Source of the DNA: Ruegeria sp. A3M17
GTDB lineage: Bacteria > Pseudomonadota > Alphaproteobacteria > Rhodobacterales > Rhodobacteraceae
Assembly: GCF_003318255.1 (NCBI RefSeq)
Contig: NZ_QOCF01000018.1
Location: forward strand, 62,001-126,000
Length of the DNA stretch: 64,000 bases
Reading direction: 5' to 3'
In this document: positions 28,842-39,686 of the stretch, piece after piece
Layout: each line of letters begins with the position of its first letter
Numbering within the stretch: the stretch's first letter is position 1
The notes under the pieces: generated by a model
What the model saw: the letters and a program-made list of their open reading frames with translations, nothing else
Databases searched by the model: none
What the model was told of the DNA's origin: nothing
Position numbers and translations under genes: made by a program

Positions 28842-31304
28842 TCAGCGCGGGGTCAGGTTGGTTACGCCGACCGCTGCCGCGCGGGCCAGATCCATGTCCA
28901 GTGACATCGGGATGTACTCACCCCGCCGCCAAAGCTGGGCCTGATCGTCGTAGTAACGCGACAGGAAATGCCCCGACTGACCCGTGGCCGTGATAAAGAC
29001 CGAGCTGTTGGGATCGGCAAAATCATAGACGCCGCGATAGCCCGCACCGTGCACGTTCTGGAAAGGGTCGGGCCCATCGCCCGATGTCCGTCCGCGCAGC
29101 AGGGTGTTGTCGCCGCCGCTGGTGGATTGGCGGATGTTGACGAAGAATCGCAGAACGGGAACCGTGCCCAGAACCGGATGGTCATGCGTGGCCTGATGGG
29201 CATCTCCCCAACGCAGGGATTCCAGCGAACCACCGTATTTCTCGCTGATCCAGATCAGCGCATCATCCAGCGCCAACCGCGCCATGTCAGTGCATGTTTC
29301 TACCGGCGCGCTCTGGCGCACGTCGCACCAGACCGAGGCGCCGTCGATATCGCGGTAGACCCGTTCGATGAACAGCGGTTCAACATGTTTGTATTCGGCC
29401 GCCAGCGGCCCCAGCTCGTCCGAGATCAGTCGGATCTGCAGCGCGCGCAACCATGCGGCATAGATCAGCGGCTCGGGCAGGTGTTCGTTCATTTCACCGT
29501 TCCACTCGGCCAGCAGGGCCAGCGCGACCTGACGATGGCGTTCCGGTGTGCCCTCGGGCGCAGAGGCTCCGGTAAACCAAAGATCGGCGCCGATTAGCGG
29601 CAGAAGGGAGCGGGCGGTAAAGCTGACGGTGTCAAGTTGCGCCTCGATAAAGCTGTCGCGGGTGTGAACCTCGCGGGATTGCATCAGGCGTTCCCAACGG
29701 TGCACGCGCTGCGTATCGCCCCATTCATACGAGACATGGTTGGGGAAAGGGCGGTCGATGATCTTGTTGTTTGTATTGCCCAGAATCCCGCCTGCTGGTG
29801 TCACGAATTCGGGGTTGTTTGCATAAGGCAAGCGTCCATGCCACAGGTTCTCGGCCAACCAACCGGGCGTTGGGATACGGCCGCGGCTTTGGTTGCGAAG
29901 GTCTCGGCCAGGCATCGCGCCAATCAGCTTCATGCCGATCGTGTCCTTGTCGACCAGCGACAGATTTTGCGACGGCGCAATGAACAGTTCGGCCACATCG
30001 ATGGCTTCGCGCACACTGTCCGAATTCATTAATGCCATCGAAGCCGTCATCGACGTGTCGCGCGGGCTAAGTGCGGTCCAGGCCAATGAGGCGACATGCC
30101 CGGGCGGAGTGATCGTTTCCAGATCGTAATGGCTGCCGGGCAAGACGGGTCCGTTGTCGGTCCAGCGCAGGGTCAGGGTGATAGGGGCCTCGTCCTTAAT
30201 CTCGATGATAGAGGGGCGAGAGCGGAACCGTTTGAAACCATCAGGCGAAAGGTATTCTTCTGGGTTTTCCGGGTTCAGCTGTTCGATATGAACATCCTGA
30301 TCGTCCAGATAAGACGAGGTCAGACCCCAGCCCAACCTATCACTGCGGCCCGTCATGATCGCGGGTACACCCGGAATGGTCGCGCCGATGACACCGCCTT
30401 TGGCAAGCTCAAGCCGTGCCAGATACCAAATGCCGGGTGCAGTCAGGCCCAGATGCGGGTCATTGGCCAGCAGGGTGCCCCCGATCGCGGAACGCGAGGG
30501 CGCGGCCGACCACGCGTTCGACGCCCCGGCCAAGCCGCGTTTAGGGAATGGTGACAGCGGCGAGTCGGGCATTGGCGTGCCTTCGGCATAGCGCGGCAGT
30601 TCGGGGAACAAAGACGCATATTCCGGCAGTGCCGCGATACCCGCACCCGGTACGTCTGGCAAGATATCGGCCAGCCGCTGAGGATCGTTCAGCATCAGGG
30701 ATGTGCGGGCGCGCAGCACCTCGTCTTTCAAATGGCCAGACAGTTGCAGGCTCATCAGTTTGATGATCGCAATGCTGTCGCCGGGCTGCCACGGAGAAAC
30801 AGACGCGTTGAACAGGAACATCTCGGGCGCGCCGCGTCCCAGTGCGTTCTCATTGATCTCATCCAGCCGGGCATTCACGCCGGCCGAATAAGCACGCAGC
30901 GCAGCTTTGGTGTAATCGTCCTGCACCTCGACCGAGCGGTGGGCAAGACTGTACAGGTCAAAACGGCGCAAGAGCTTGTCGATAGGGACAGTGCGCTTGC
31001 CGAACACTTCGGATAGACGGCCCTGCGCCGTGCGACGCATCATGGTCATCTGCCACAGGCGATCCTGCGCATGGGCATAGCCCAGGCCAAAGAACACGTC
31101 CGGGTCGCTTTCGGCCAGAATATGCGGAACATTGGCGGTGTCGCGCACGATCTCGACCGGCGCGCGCAGTCCGCTGACTTCGACGGTCTGATCATAATCC
31201 GGCAGGGACTGGCTGGCGAGGAAGTAGACAAGACCCACAGCCGCAACGGCCAACAGGATCAGGCCCGTAGCAATCCGAACCAGCCAGCGAAAGACAAGAC
31301 CCAT
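28842..31304 (-). CDS. Penicillin acylase family amidase
   Basis: An 820-residue S45-family Ntn hydrolase made as one chain and expected to self-cleave before Ser262 (AGASNAW), giving alpha and beta subunits. The N-terminus has one hydrophobic helix (about 11-31), so it is exported or anchored in the periplasm. VEIVRDTANVPHILAES and FGLGYAHAQDRLWQMTMMRR are typical of the alpha subunit. Family members cleave beta-lactams or N-acyl homoserine lactones; the substrate here is not predictable from sequence. Confidence 0.93.
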   Translation of the reverse strand: MGLVFRWLVRIATGLILLAVAAVGLVYFLASQSLPDYDQTVEVSGLRAPVEIVRDTANVPHILAESDPDVFFGLGYAHAQDRLWQMTMMRRTAQGRLSEVFGKRTVPIDKLLRRFDLYSLAHRSVEVQDDYTKAALRAYSAGVNARLDEINENALGRGAPEMFLFNASVSPWQPGDSIAIIKLMSLQLSGHLKDEVLRARTSLMLNDPQRLADILPDVPGAGIAALPEYASLFPELPRYAEGTPMPDSPLSPFPKRGLAGASNAWSAAPSRSAIGGTLLANDPHLGLTAPGIWYLARLELAKGGVIGATIPGVPAIMTGRSDRLGWGLTSSYLDDQDVHIEQLNPENPEEYLSPDGFKRFRSRPSIIEIKDEAPITLTLRWTDNGPVLPGSHYDLETITPPGHVASLAWTALSPRDTSMTASMALMNSDSVREAIDVAELFIAPSQNLSLVDKDTIGMKLIGAMPGRDLRNQSRGRIPTPGWLAENLWHGRLPYANNPEFVTPAGGILGNTNNKIIDRPFPNHVSYEWGDTQRVHRWERLMQSREVHTRDSFIEAQLDTVSFTARSLLPLIGADLWFTGASAPEGTPERHRQVALALLAEWNGEMNEHLPEPLIYAAWLRALQIRLISDELGPLAAEYKHVEPLFIERVYRDIDGASVWCDVRQSAPVETCTDMARLALDDALIWISEKYGGSLESLRWGDAHQATHDHPVLGTVPVLRFFVNIRQSTSGGDNTLLRGRTSGDGPDPFQNVHGAGYRGVYDFADPNSSVFITATGQSGHFLSRYYDDQAQLWRRGEYIPMSLDMDLARAAAVGVTNLTPR

Positions 31305-31408
31305 GAACGCCCCATATCCCCATAAGAAATTATTGGCTGAACCCTACTGGAAGGACCGGGCAACCGAAAGAGGAACGCCGCGCGAACGTTGAGTTAACAT
31401 GTTGAGAT

Positions 31409-31447
31409 GAAAAACCCCGCCACATGGTTTTGAACATGTGGTGGGGT
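31409..31447 (-). terminator. Rho-independent terminator after the SYLF lipoprotein gene
   Basis: Minus strand: 13-bp stem ACCCCACCACATG / CATGTGGCGGGGT (one G-U type mismatch), 8-base loop, then TTTTTC. It lies 30 bases beyond the gene's stop and insulates it from the penicillin acylase gene. Confidence 0.85.
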
Positions 31448-31476
31448 CCGTGGCAAAGGGGGGGTGGTATTCGATA

Positions 31477-32049
31477 TTAGGGGATAATGCGCGTGTACTT
31501 GGTGCCTTCGACGGTCGCGCCGAATTTCAGGCCGGCCTGTCCGAAAACGGCGGCCAATACGGGCCTACGCAATTGGGTTGTGTCAGTTGAGAGCGAGTCG
31601 CCGGTGGCGTCGACGACATAGCCGATATCCGCCCCTGCGGTCCAACCGCTGGAACGGCGGAAGTCATCCAGCGCGTCTTGCGTCATGAAGAACAGGACAT
31701 GCGCATATTGTTGCGCGCCGATCTGCAGACCAGCACTGCCGGATAGGGCCGAGTAATAGTCGACCGTTGCACCGTTGATGCGCAGCGCGCCCTGGCCATA
31801 GGCACCGCCAAAGATGAACCCTGCCTCGGTGATCAACGGCATCACCAGCATGCCGTCGGCTTTTTCGGCGATCTCGACGGTGTTGGGGTACTTGCTGAAC
31901 ATTTCGTTCAGCGTCACGTTCACACGGGCGTCGATCTGGGCCGCATTGGAATTGCCTACACCGTTTCCGCATGCAGCGGTCAATGTGAGCCCGGCCATGC
32001 CAAGCGCAAAGCCACGACGGTTTAGTCGGGGAGAGTTGGAACTGCTCAT
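31477..32049 (-). CDS. SYLF-domain lipoprotein with a Tat-type signal
   Basis: A 190-residue protein of the YSC84/SYLF lipid-binding superfamily. The N-terminus has a twin-arginine motif (R11-R12 in NRRGFAL) and a lipobox with Cys27 (LTAAC), so export may be by Tat and the mature protein lipid-anchored. The SYLF core includes GMLVMPLITEAGFIFGGAYG and a tail ending with VEGTKYTRIIP. A second family member is encoded at 59348-60043. Confidence 0.82.
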   Translation of the reverse strand: MSSSNSPRLNRRGFALGMAGLTLTAACGNGVGNSNAAQIDARVNVTLNEMFSKYPNTVEIAEKADGMLVMPLITEAGFIFGGAYGQGALRINGATVDYYSALSGSAGLQIGAQQYAHVLFFMTQDALDDFRRSSGWTAGADIGYVVDATGDSLSTDTTQLRRPVLAAVFGQAGLKFGATVEGTKYTRIIP

Positions 32050-32191
32050 GTTTTTTTCTCTGTATTAACTGCCTGAAGTGTCGGGTGTTCCCGATCTTGT
32101 GTGCAAGAATACGCCGATTGCGTCCGTGTGTCACGGGAAAGCTGGTCCAACAGCGTTCACAATCGGCGAAAAGTCGCGACCGCCCGGGGTT

Positions 32192-33837
<1,646 letters not shown>

Positions 33838-33856
33838 AAATCAGAAAGGCAAGGCG

Positions 33857-36800
33857 ATGATAGCTCCGAACCATGTGACGGTTGGCGGCGCTCCCGAAGG
33901 GTTTGACGCACAGCTTGTTCTGAATGAGATCGCGCGCGTTGGCGGGCCGGTCTGCCACGTCGCGCGTGACGATAAACGGATGGAGGCGATGCGGGCCGCA
34001 CTGGCTTTCTTTGCCCCCGATATGCCGGTCTTTGTGTTCCCCGGGTGGGACTGTCTGCCATATGACCGGGTGTCGCCCAACGCCGACATAGCCGCGGCGC
34101 GTGTGGCGACCTTGGCGGCACTGGTGCATCAGATGCCGGATCGGTTTGTCCTGCTAACCACGCTGAACGCCGCGACCCAGCGCGTGCCTGCGCGGGATGT
34201 GCTGCGCGAGGCTGCTTTTACCGCCCGCGTGAACCATCGCGTTGACGAAACGGCGCTGCGGAATTTCCTCGTGCGGATGGGGTTCACACAAAGCCCGACT
34301 GTGATGGAGCCGGGCGACTATGCTGTCCGCGGCGGTATCATCGACATTTTCCCTCCGGGCGAATCCGGTCCCGTACGCCTGGATCTGTTCGGAGACGTGC
34401 TGGATGGAGCCCGCCGGTTTGATCCGGTTTCGCAACGCACGACCGAAAAGCTGGATGTTGTCGAATTGGCCCCGGTTTCCGAGGTCATTCTGGATGACGC
34501 CGCCATCACGCGGTTCCGCCAAAACTATCGCATCGAATTTGGCGCGGCGGGCACCGATGATCCGCTGTATGAGGCGATCAGCGCGGGGCGCAAACACCAA
34601 GGCATCGAACACTGGTTGCCGTTCTTCCACGAAAAGCTGGAAACCCTGTTCGACTATCTGCCGGACGCAACGATTACTGTGGATGATCAGGTGACACCCA
34701 CGCGGCTTGCCCGCTGGGATACAATTGCCGATCAGTATGAAACGCGGCGTCTGGCGCTGGAAAACCGTTCGCGCATGGATACGGTGTATAAGCCTACACC
34801 TCCCGGATTGCTCTATCTGGACGATGCCGCGTGGGAGCAGGCGGTCGGGGACCGGCGGGTGATGCAGTTCAGCCCGCTGCCTCAGGCCAGCGGTCCTGGT
34901 GTGATCGATGCAGGCGGGCGGATCGGCCGCAATTTCGCACCAGAGCGGCAGCAGGAAAACATCAGCCTGTTTGGTGCTTTGGCAAGCCATATCACCGACA
35001 AGATGGCCAAGGGGGCCGTCTTGATTGCGTCTTATTCCGAAGGGGCACGAGAGCGCCTGACCGGCTTGATCGAGGATGAAGGCCTGGCCGAAGCCGTCCC
35101 TGTCACCGATGGCACACGGATTGGCAAACGCGGATTGCATCTGGCGGTTTGGGCGCTTGAGCACGGCTTTGAAACGCCGGGTCTGACCGTGATCGCCGAA
35201 CAGGACGTGCTAGGTGACCGCCTCATCCGCCAGCCCAAGAAGCGCCGCAAGGCCGAGAATTTCCTGACCGAAACTCAATCGCTCAGCCCCGGTGATCTGG
35301 TGGTGCATGTCGACCACGGGATCGGGCGATACATAGGGATGGAAGTGGTCACGGCGGCCGGTGCTGCGCATGAATGCCTGCTGCTGGAATATGCCGAACA
35401 GTCCAAGCTGTATCTGCCGGTTGAAAACATCGAGCTGCTGTCAAAATACGGCCATGACGAAGGTCTGCTGGACCGCTTGGGTGGAGGTGCGTGGCAGGCT
35501 AAGAAAGCCAAGCTGAAAGAACGCATCCGCGAGATGGCGGACAAGCTGATCCGTATCGCCGCCGAACGCGCTTTGCGCAAAGCTCCGGTCATGGATCCAC
35601 CGCCCCACGCGTGGGAGGAGTTCAGCGCGCGCTTTCCGTATCAGGAAACCGATGATCAGTTGCGCGCAATTTCCGAGGTGATGGAGGACATGCATTCCGG
35701 CGCGCCGATGGATCGCCTCATCTGTGGTGACGTGGGCTTCGGCAAAACCGAGGTTGCCATGCGCGCGGCCTTCGTCGCCGCGATGTCCGGTGTTCAGGTG
35801 GCCGTAATTGCTCCGACCACCTTGCTGGCGCGTCAGCACGCGGCCAGTTTCAAGGAACGGTTCCGGGGCTTTCCGTTGGAGGTGCGGCAGCTATCGCGCT
35901 TTGTGTCCGCGAAAGATGCGCAGCAGACCCGTGATGGTATGGCGCGCGGGACCGTCGACATCGTGATCGGCACCCATGCGTTGCTAGCCAAGGGTATCCG
36001 GTTCAACAATCTGGGCCTGTTGATCATCGACGAAGAACAGCATTTTGGCGTCGGTCACAAGGAACGTCTGAAACAGCTGCGCAGCGACATTCACGTTCTG
36101 ACCCTGACCGCAACGCCGATCCCGCGAACACTGCAGCTGTCACTGACCGGGGTGCGCGATCTGTCGATCATCGGCACTCCGCCCATCGACCGTCTGGCTA
36201 TCCGCACCTATGTCAGCGAATTCGACGCGGTCACTGTCCGCGAGGCTCTGCTGCGCGAACACTATCGTGGCGGGCAGAGCTTTTACGTTGTTCCCCGCAT
36301 CTCGGACCTGCCAGAGATCGAGGAGTTCCTGAAAGAGCAGTTGCCCGAAGTGACCTATATGGTGGCGCATGGGCAAATGGCGGCGGGTGAACTCGACGAT
36401 CGGATGAACGCTTTTTATGACGGTAAATACGATGTGTTGTTGGCAACGACGATTGTCGAAAGTGGGCTGGATATTCCGACCGCGAACACGATGGTCGTGC
36501 ACCGGGCGGATATGTTCGGGCTGGCGCAGCTCTATCAGATACGGGGTCGGGTAGGGCGGTCCAAAACCCGTGCCTATGCGTACCTGACCACCAAGCCGCG
36601 TCAGAAACTGACGACGACAGCCGAAAAGCGCCTGCGGGTTCTGGGCTCGCTGGATACACTCGGTGCCGGTTTCACGCTCGCATCGCAGGACCTGGACATT
36701 CGTGGTGCGGGCAACTTGTTGGGTGAGGAACAATCTGGCCAGATGCGCGATGTCGGCTATGAACTTTACCAATCGATGCTGGAAGAGGCGATTGCCAAGA

Positions 36801-37315
36801 TCAAAGCCGGTGAGATGGAAGGGCTGTCGGAAGCCGACGACCAATGGGCGCCACAGATCAATCTGGGTGTGCCGGTTCTGATCCCCGAAGATTACGTGCC
36901 CGATCTGGATGTGCGCCTTGGGCTTTATCGTCGCCTGTCATCGCTTTCGACCAAGGTCGAGCTGGAAGGTTTTGCCGCAGAACTGATCGACCGGTTCGGA
37001 ACGCTGCCGAAAGAGGTGAACACTCTGATGCTGGTCGTTCGTATCAAGGCAATGTGCAAACGCGCAGGGATTGCCAAGCTGGATGGCGGGCCGAAAGGCG
37101 CGACAATCCAGTTCCACAACGACAAGTTCGCCTCGCCAGAGGGTTTGGTAGAGTTCATTCAGAACCAGCGCGGGTTGGCCAAGGTCAAGGACAACAAGAT
37201 CGTCGTCAGACGGGATTGGAAGAAGGACAGCGACAAGATCAAAGGCGCATTCGCCATCGCCCGCGATCTGGCGGAAAAGGTCATGGCAGCGAAGAAGAAA
37301 AAAGCAAAAGCCTAG
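33857..37315 (+). CDS. mfd: Transcription-repair coupling factor Mfd
   Basis: A 1152-residue translocase that removes stalled RNA polymerase and recruits UvrA. The start MIAPNHVTVG at 33857 has GAAAGGCAAGG upstream; the longer frame overlaps the previous gene. The order is UvrB-like N-terminal region, CarD-type RNA polymerase interaction domain (GDLVVHVDHGIGRYIGME), helicase motor with Walker A GDVGFGKTEVA and DEEQ box, helicase C domain with QIRGRVGRS, and the C-terminal TRCF domain. Its TAG stop overlaps the opposing gene's stop (CTAG). Confidence 0.98.
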   Translation: MIAPNHVTVGGAPEGFDAQLVLNEIARVGGPVCHVARDDKRMEAMRAALAFFAPDMPVFVFPGWDCLPYDRVSPNADIAAARVATLAALVHQMPDRFVLLTTLNAATQRVPARDVLREAAFTARVNHRVDETALRNFLVRMGFTQSPTVMEPGDYAVRGGIIDIFPPGESGPVRLDLFGDVLDGARRFDPVSQRTTEKLDVVELAPVSEVILDDAAITRFRQNYRIEFGAAGTDDPLYEAISAGRKHQGIEHWLPFFHEKLETLFDYLPDATITVDDQVTPTRLARWDTIADQYETRRLALENRSRMDTVYKPTPPGLLYLDDAAWEQAVGDRRVMQFSPLPQASGPGVIDAGGRIGRNFAPERQQENISLFGALASHITDKMAKGAVLIASYSEGARERLTGLIEDEGLAEAVPVTDGTRIGKRGLHLAVWALEHGFETPGLTVIAEQDVLGDRLIRQPKKRRKAENFLTETQSLSPGDLVVHVDHGIGRYIGMEVVTAAGAAHECLLLEYAEQSKLYLPVENIELLSKYGHDEGLLDRLGGGAWQAKKAKLKERIREMADKLIRIAAERALRKAPVMDPPPHAWEEFSARFPYQETDDQLRAISEVMEDMHSGAPMDRLICGDVGFGKTEVAMRAAFVAAMSGVQVAVIAPTTLLARQHAASFKERFRGFPLEVRQLSRFVSAKDAQQTRDGMARGTVDIVIGTHALLAKGIRFNNLGLLIIDEEQHFGVGHKERLKQLRSDIHVLTLTATPIPRTLQLSLTGVRDLSIIGTPPIDRLAIRTYVSEFDAVTVREALLREHYRGGQSFYVVPRISDLPEIEEFLKEQLPEVTYMVAHGQMAAGELDDRMNAFYDGKYDVLLATTIVESGLDIPTANTMVVHRADMFGLAQLYQIRGRVGRSKTRAYAYLTTKPRQKLTTTAEKRLRVLGSLDTLGAGFTLASQDLDIRGAGNLLGEEQSGQMRDVGYELYQSMLEEAIAKIKAGEMEGLSEADDQWAPQINLGVPVLIPEDYVPDLDVRLGLYRRLSSLSTKVELEGFAAELIDRFGTLPKEVNTLMLVVRIKAMCKRAGIAKLDGGPKGATIQFHNDKFASPEGLVEFIQNQRGLAKVKDNKIVVRRDWKKDSDKIKGAFAIARDLAEKVMAAKKKKAKA

Positions 37316-37968
37316 TCTCCGCTGACGAAAGTGCACAGCTGCCATTCGCCCGCGCCCGATTTTACGAACGCTGCACGGTGGCCAGTCATGGGCCATAGAA
37401 AGTCGCCGTGCATGAACCCCCGCGTACCGTCAGTCAGCATCACCGGTTGATAGTCGGTACCGTCGCGATAGGTCGGGACGATGACGACCTCGTAGCTGAT
37501 GAGGCTCAGCGCTGGGGAGCCCGGTTCGGCAGCTTGCCGAAGGGTCACGTCCTCACCGGTCACAAAGTAGGCCTCGTAAGGGTCCAGGGAGGCAGGCAAG
37601 GTGATCTGCCATTGATGTGGCATCCAAAATTCGCCCTCGTCGTCGAAATAGCCCGGTTGGGACAGGGTGCTTTCCAGATCGCCCCAGTAGATGTCGCGGC
37701 TCTGATTTTCTTGAGAGCCGCTGTTTTCCGGGGCGAGATACTCAAGGAACTCCCCGGGCCCGCCGTTTCCGCCATGGCTGAGATAGATGTCCGGGCAAGC
37801 AGTTGCGATCACGGCCTCGGTATCCCGTGCGGCCACGCTCGCCAGCAAACTATCCCGAAAGGCCACGAGGGTAGGATCGCGTTCTGCTTCATCGACCGGC
37901 GGAAAGGACTGACGGTCAGCCAGGGCTGGGCCGCAAAATAGCAGCGACATCAAAAATGCACGGATCAT
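37312..37968 (-). CDS. Secreted protein of unknown function with a possible SH3-like region
   Basis: A 218-residue protein with a signal peptide (MIRAFLMSLLFCGPALA, likely cleavage before DRQ). The C-terminal half (VTGEDVTLRQAAEPGSPALSL and later TDGTRGFMHGDFLW) has the spacing seen in bacterial SH3-type domains. Its ATG overlaps the TPR gene's stop by 4 bases, so they are co-translated. The 3' end overlaps the mfd stop. I do not recognise a family with certainty. Confidence 0.7.
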   Translation of the reverse strand: MIRAFLMSLLFCGPALADRQSFPPVDEAERDPTLVAFRDSLLASVAARDTEAVIATACPDIYLSHGGNGGPGEFLEYLAPENSGSQENQSRDIYWGDLESTLSQPGYFDDEGEFWMPHQWQITLPASLDPYEAYFVTGEDVTLRQAAEPGSPALSLISYEVVIVPTYRDGTDYQPVMLTDGTRGFMHGDFLWPMTGHRAAFVKSGAGEWQLCTFVSGD

Positions 37969-39629
37969 TCCGCGGCCTTCATTGCTGCCTGCGCGCAAAA
38001 ACACGAGGCCCCGACGGCCCGATCAGCGCGGGCAAGCGCCAGATCAAGACGCTGTTTGATCAGTTTGATCTCGACAGTCTCACCGCGTGCTTGCAGACAA
38101 TCATGCAGGCCCTTCAGGCTCCAGACATTGTCGGGGTGGATTGAGGCGCGGCTGAGAGTGCCGCTAAGCCCAAGATCCTCGCGATACACTGCTTCGGCCT
38201 CGGCCACATGGCCCTGTTCGTACAACAACGCACCAAGCGCGTGACGCGCGGGTTGCATCCACCCCCATGGCTCGTCGTAGGGCAGCGTGTCGTCCAATTC
38301 GACCGAGCCCCTAAGATGGGCGAATGCGGCGTCATAGTTGCCTTTGCGATACTCAATCTCTCCGCGCAGCATTTCGCGGGCAATGTCCAGCAAGTCGATC
38401 ACGCGGTTGTTGTGCAGCAGTCGGGTTTCCGGAACCCGATCCTTGGCGGCAAGGAACAGTTGCTCTTCGGCCTCTGCTTCGGGCACCTCACCTGTGGCCG
38501 CATAGGCGATTGCACGTGCGTAATGGGTGGTTGCGGTGACAGTGCGGTAGAGATCCTGATCCTCGGGCAAGGGTAGGGCTTTTGCCTCTTCCCACCGGCC
38601 AAACCGGATTTGGATATGCGGCCCCATCGACATGTAGCTTTCGAAGAAGTCTGCCATGGGCGGGCTTTCCGTGCGCAGCATCTCTTCGGGGGTGGTGTCC
38701 CAGATGCCCTGATTGGCGCGCAGCGCGGGTTCCATCTGACCCAGAAACAGCGCGCCGTAGATGGCAAAGTGATAGTTGTGCTGGCGATAGCCTGTGTAGA
38801 TGTTGAACGCGCCTTCGCGCTCATAATACTTCAGATCAGCCTCGGTCGCCTTTTCATTCCAGTGGACGACGTTCTGATAGTGCCCGCACAACACGTCGAT
38901 ATGGGTCGGCATATGCACCAAATGCCCTGCATCGGGAACCAGAGTGCGCAGGATATCCCCAGCCTTCAGCGCCTTTTCCGGTGTTGGCGACATCTCCATC
39001 AGGTGGACATAGAGGTGCAACAGACCCGGATGCGACATCGCCGCCGGATCGTCTGCCATCGCGTCTTCCAGGGCTTTTTGCGCCTCCAGCGTCGCGGCGC
39101 CCTCAGCGGGTTTACCGGTTTTCAGGTCCCACATCTGCCATGGGGTCAGGTTGAGCAGCGCTTCGACGTAGATGGTTCGCAGATCAAGGTGATCAGGCAA
39201 TTCACCAAAGGCCGCCCGCATCGCGCCGGCGAAATCGTGGTCCCAGCTATGCATGTCGTTGACGGGATCGCGCTGTGGATACCGCGCGAGCAGGGCGCGG
39301 ATCAGCGCCTGTTCCGTCGGACTGCACCCTTCGACCAAAGCCACGGCTTTCTGCGTGGCATCATAGGCCAGTGCCAGCGCTTTGTGCTGCCCGCGGTCAT
39401 CTAGCAAGTTCCAAGGAAGGTTGTAATTGGGCCCTGCCGCATATGCCACGCCCCAGTGGGCCATCGCGCAGTCGGGGTCAAATTCAAGCGCGCGCTGAAA
39501 GCACACAACCGCTTCGTCGTGGTTATAGCCGTAGGTCCAATTCAGCCCCCGGTCGAACCAGAGCTGTGCGTCTGTTGAGGCCGTCGTAATCGGACAGGAA
39601 TACGCGCCAAGATCGTAATAGTCGCTCAC
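37965..39629 (-). CDS. Tetratricopeptide-repeat protein
   Basis: A 554-residue soluble protein starting at GTG (MSDYYDLGAY). TPR-like units are clear near residues 25-60 (NHDEAVVCFQRALEFDPDCAMAHWG) in part and again near 425-500 (KGNYDAAFAHLRGSVELD and QGHVAEAEAVYREDLG). There is no signal peptide or membrane segment. The protein reads as a mostly alpha-helical scaffold; its partners are unknown. It is coupled to the downstream secreted protein gene. Confidence 0.8.
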   Translation of the reverse strand: MSDYYDLGAYSCPITTASTDAQLWFDRGLNWTYGYNHDEAVVCFQRALEFDPDCAMAHWGVAYAAGPNYNLPWNLLDDRGQHKALALAYDATQKAVALVEGCSPTEQALIRALLARYPQRDPVNDMHSWDHDFAGAMRAAFGELPDHLDLRTIYVEALLNLTPWQMWDLKTGKPAEGAATLEAQKALEDAMADDPAAMSHPGLLHLYVHLMEMSPTPEKALKAGDILRTLVPDAGHLVHMPTHIDVLCGHYQNVVHWNEKATEADLKYYEREGAFNIYTGYRQHNYHFAIYGALFLGQMEPALRANQGIWDTTPEEMLRTESPPMADFFESYMSMGPHIQIRFGRWEEAKALPLPEDQDLYRTVTATTHYARAIAYAATGEVPEAEAEEQLFLAAKDRVPETRLLHNNRVIDLLDIAREMLRGEIEYRKGNYDAAFAHLRGSVELDDTLPYDEPWGWMQPARHALGALLYEQGHVAEAEAVYREDLGLSGTLSRASIHPDNVWSLKGLHDCLQARGETVEIKLIKQRLDLALARADRAVGASCFCAQAAMKAAE

Positions 39630-39686
39630 TGAAAAACTCCACTCATATTGAGCGGAGGTTAGCCTGATTCATCGTTCATGCACAGA

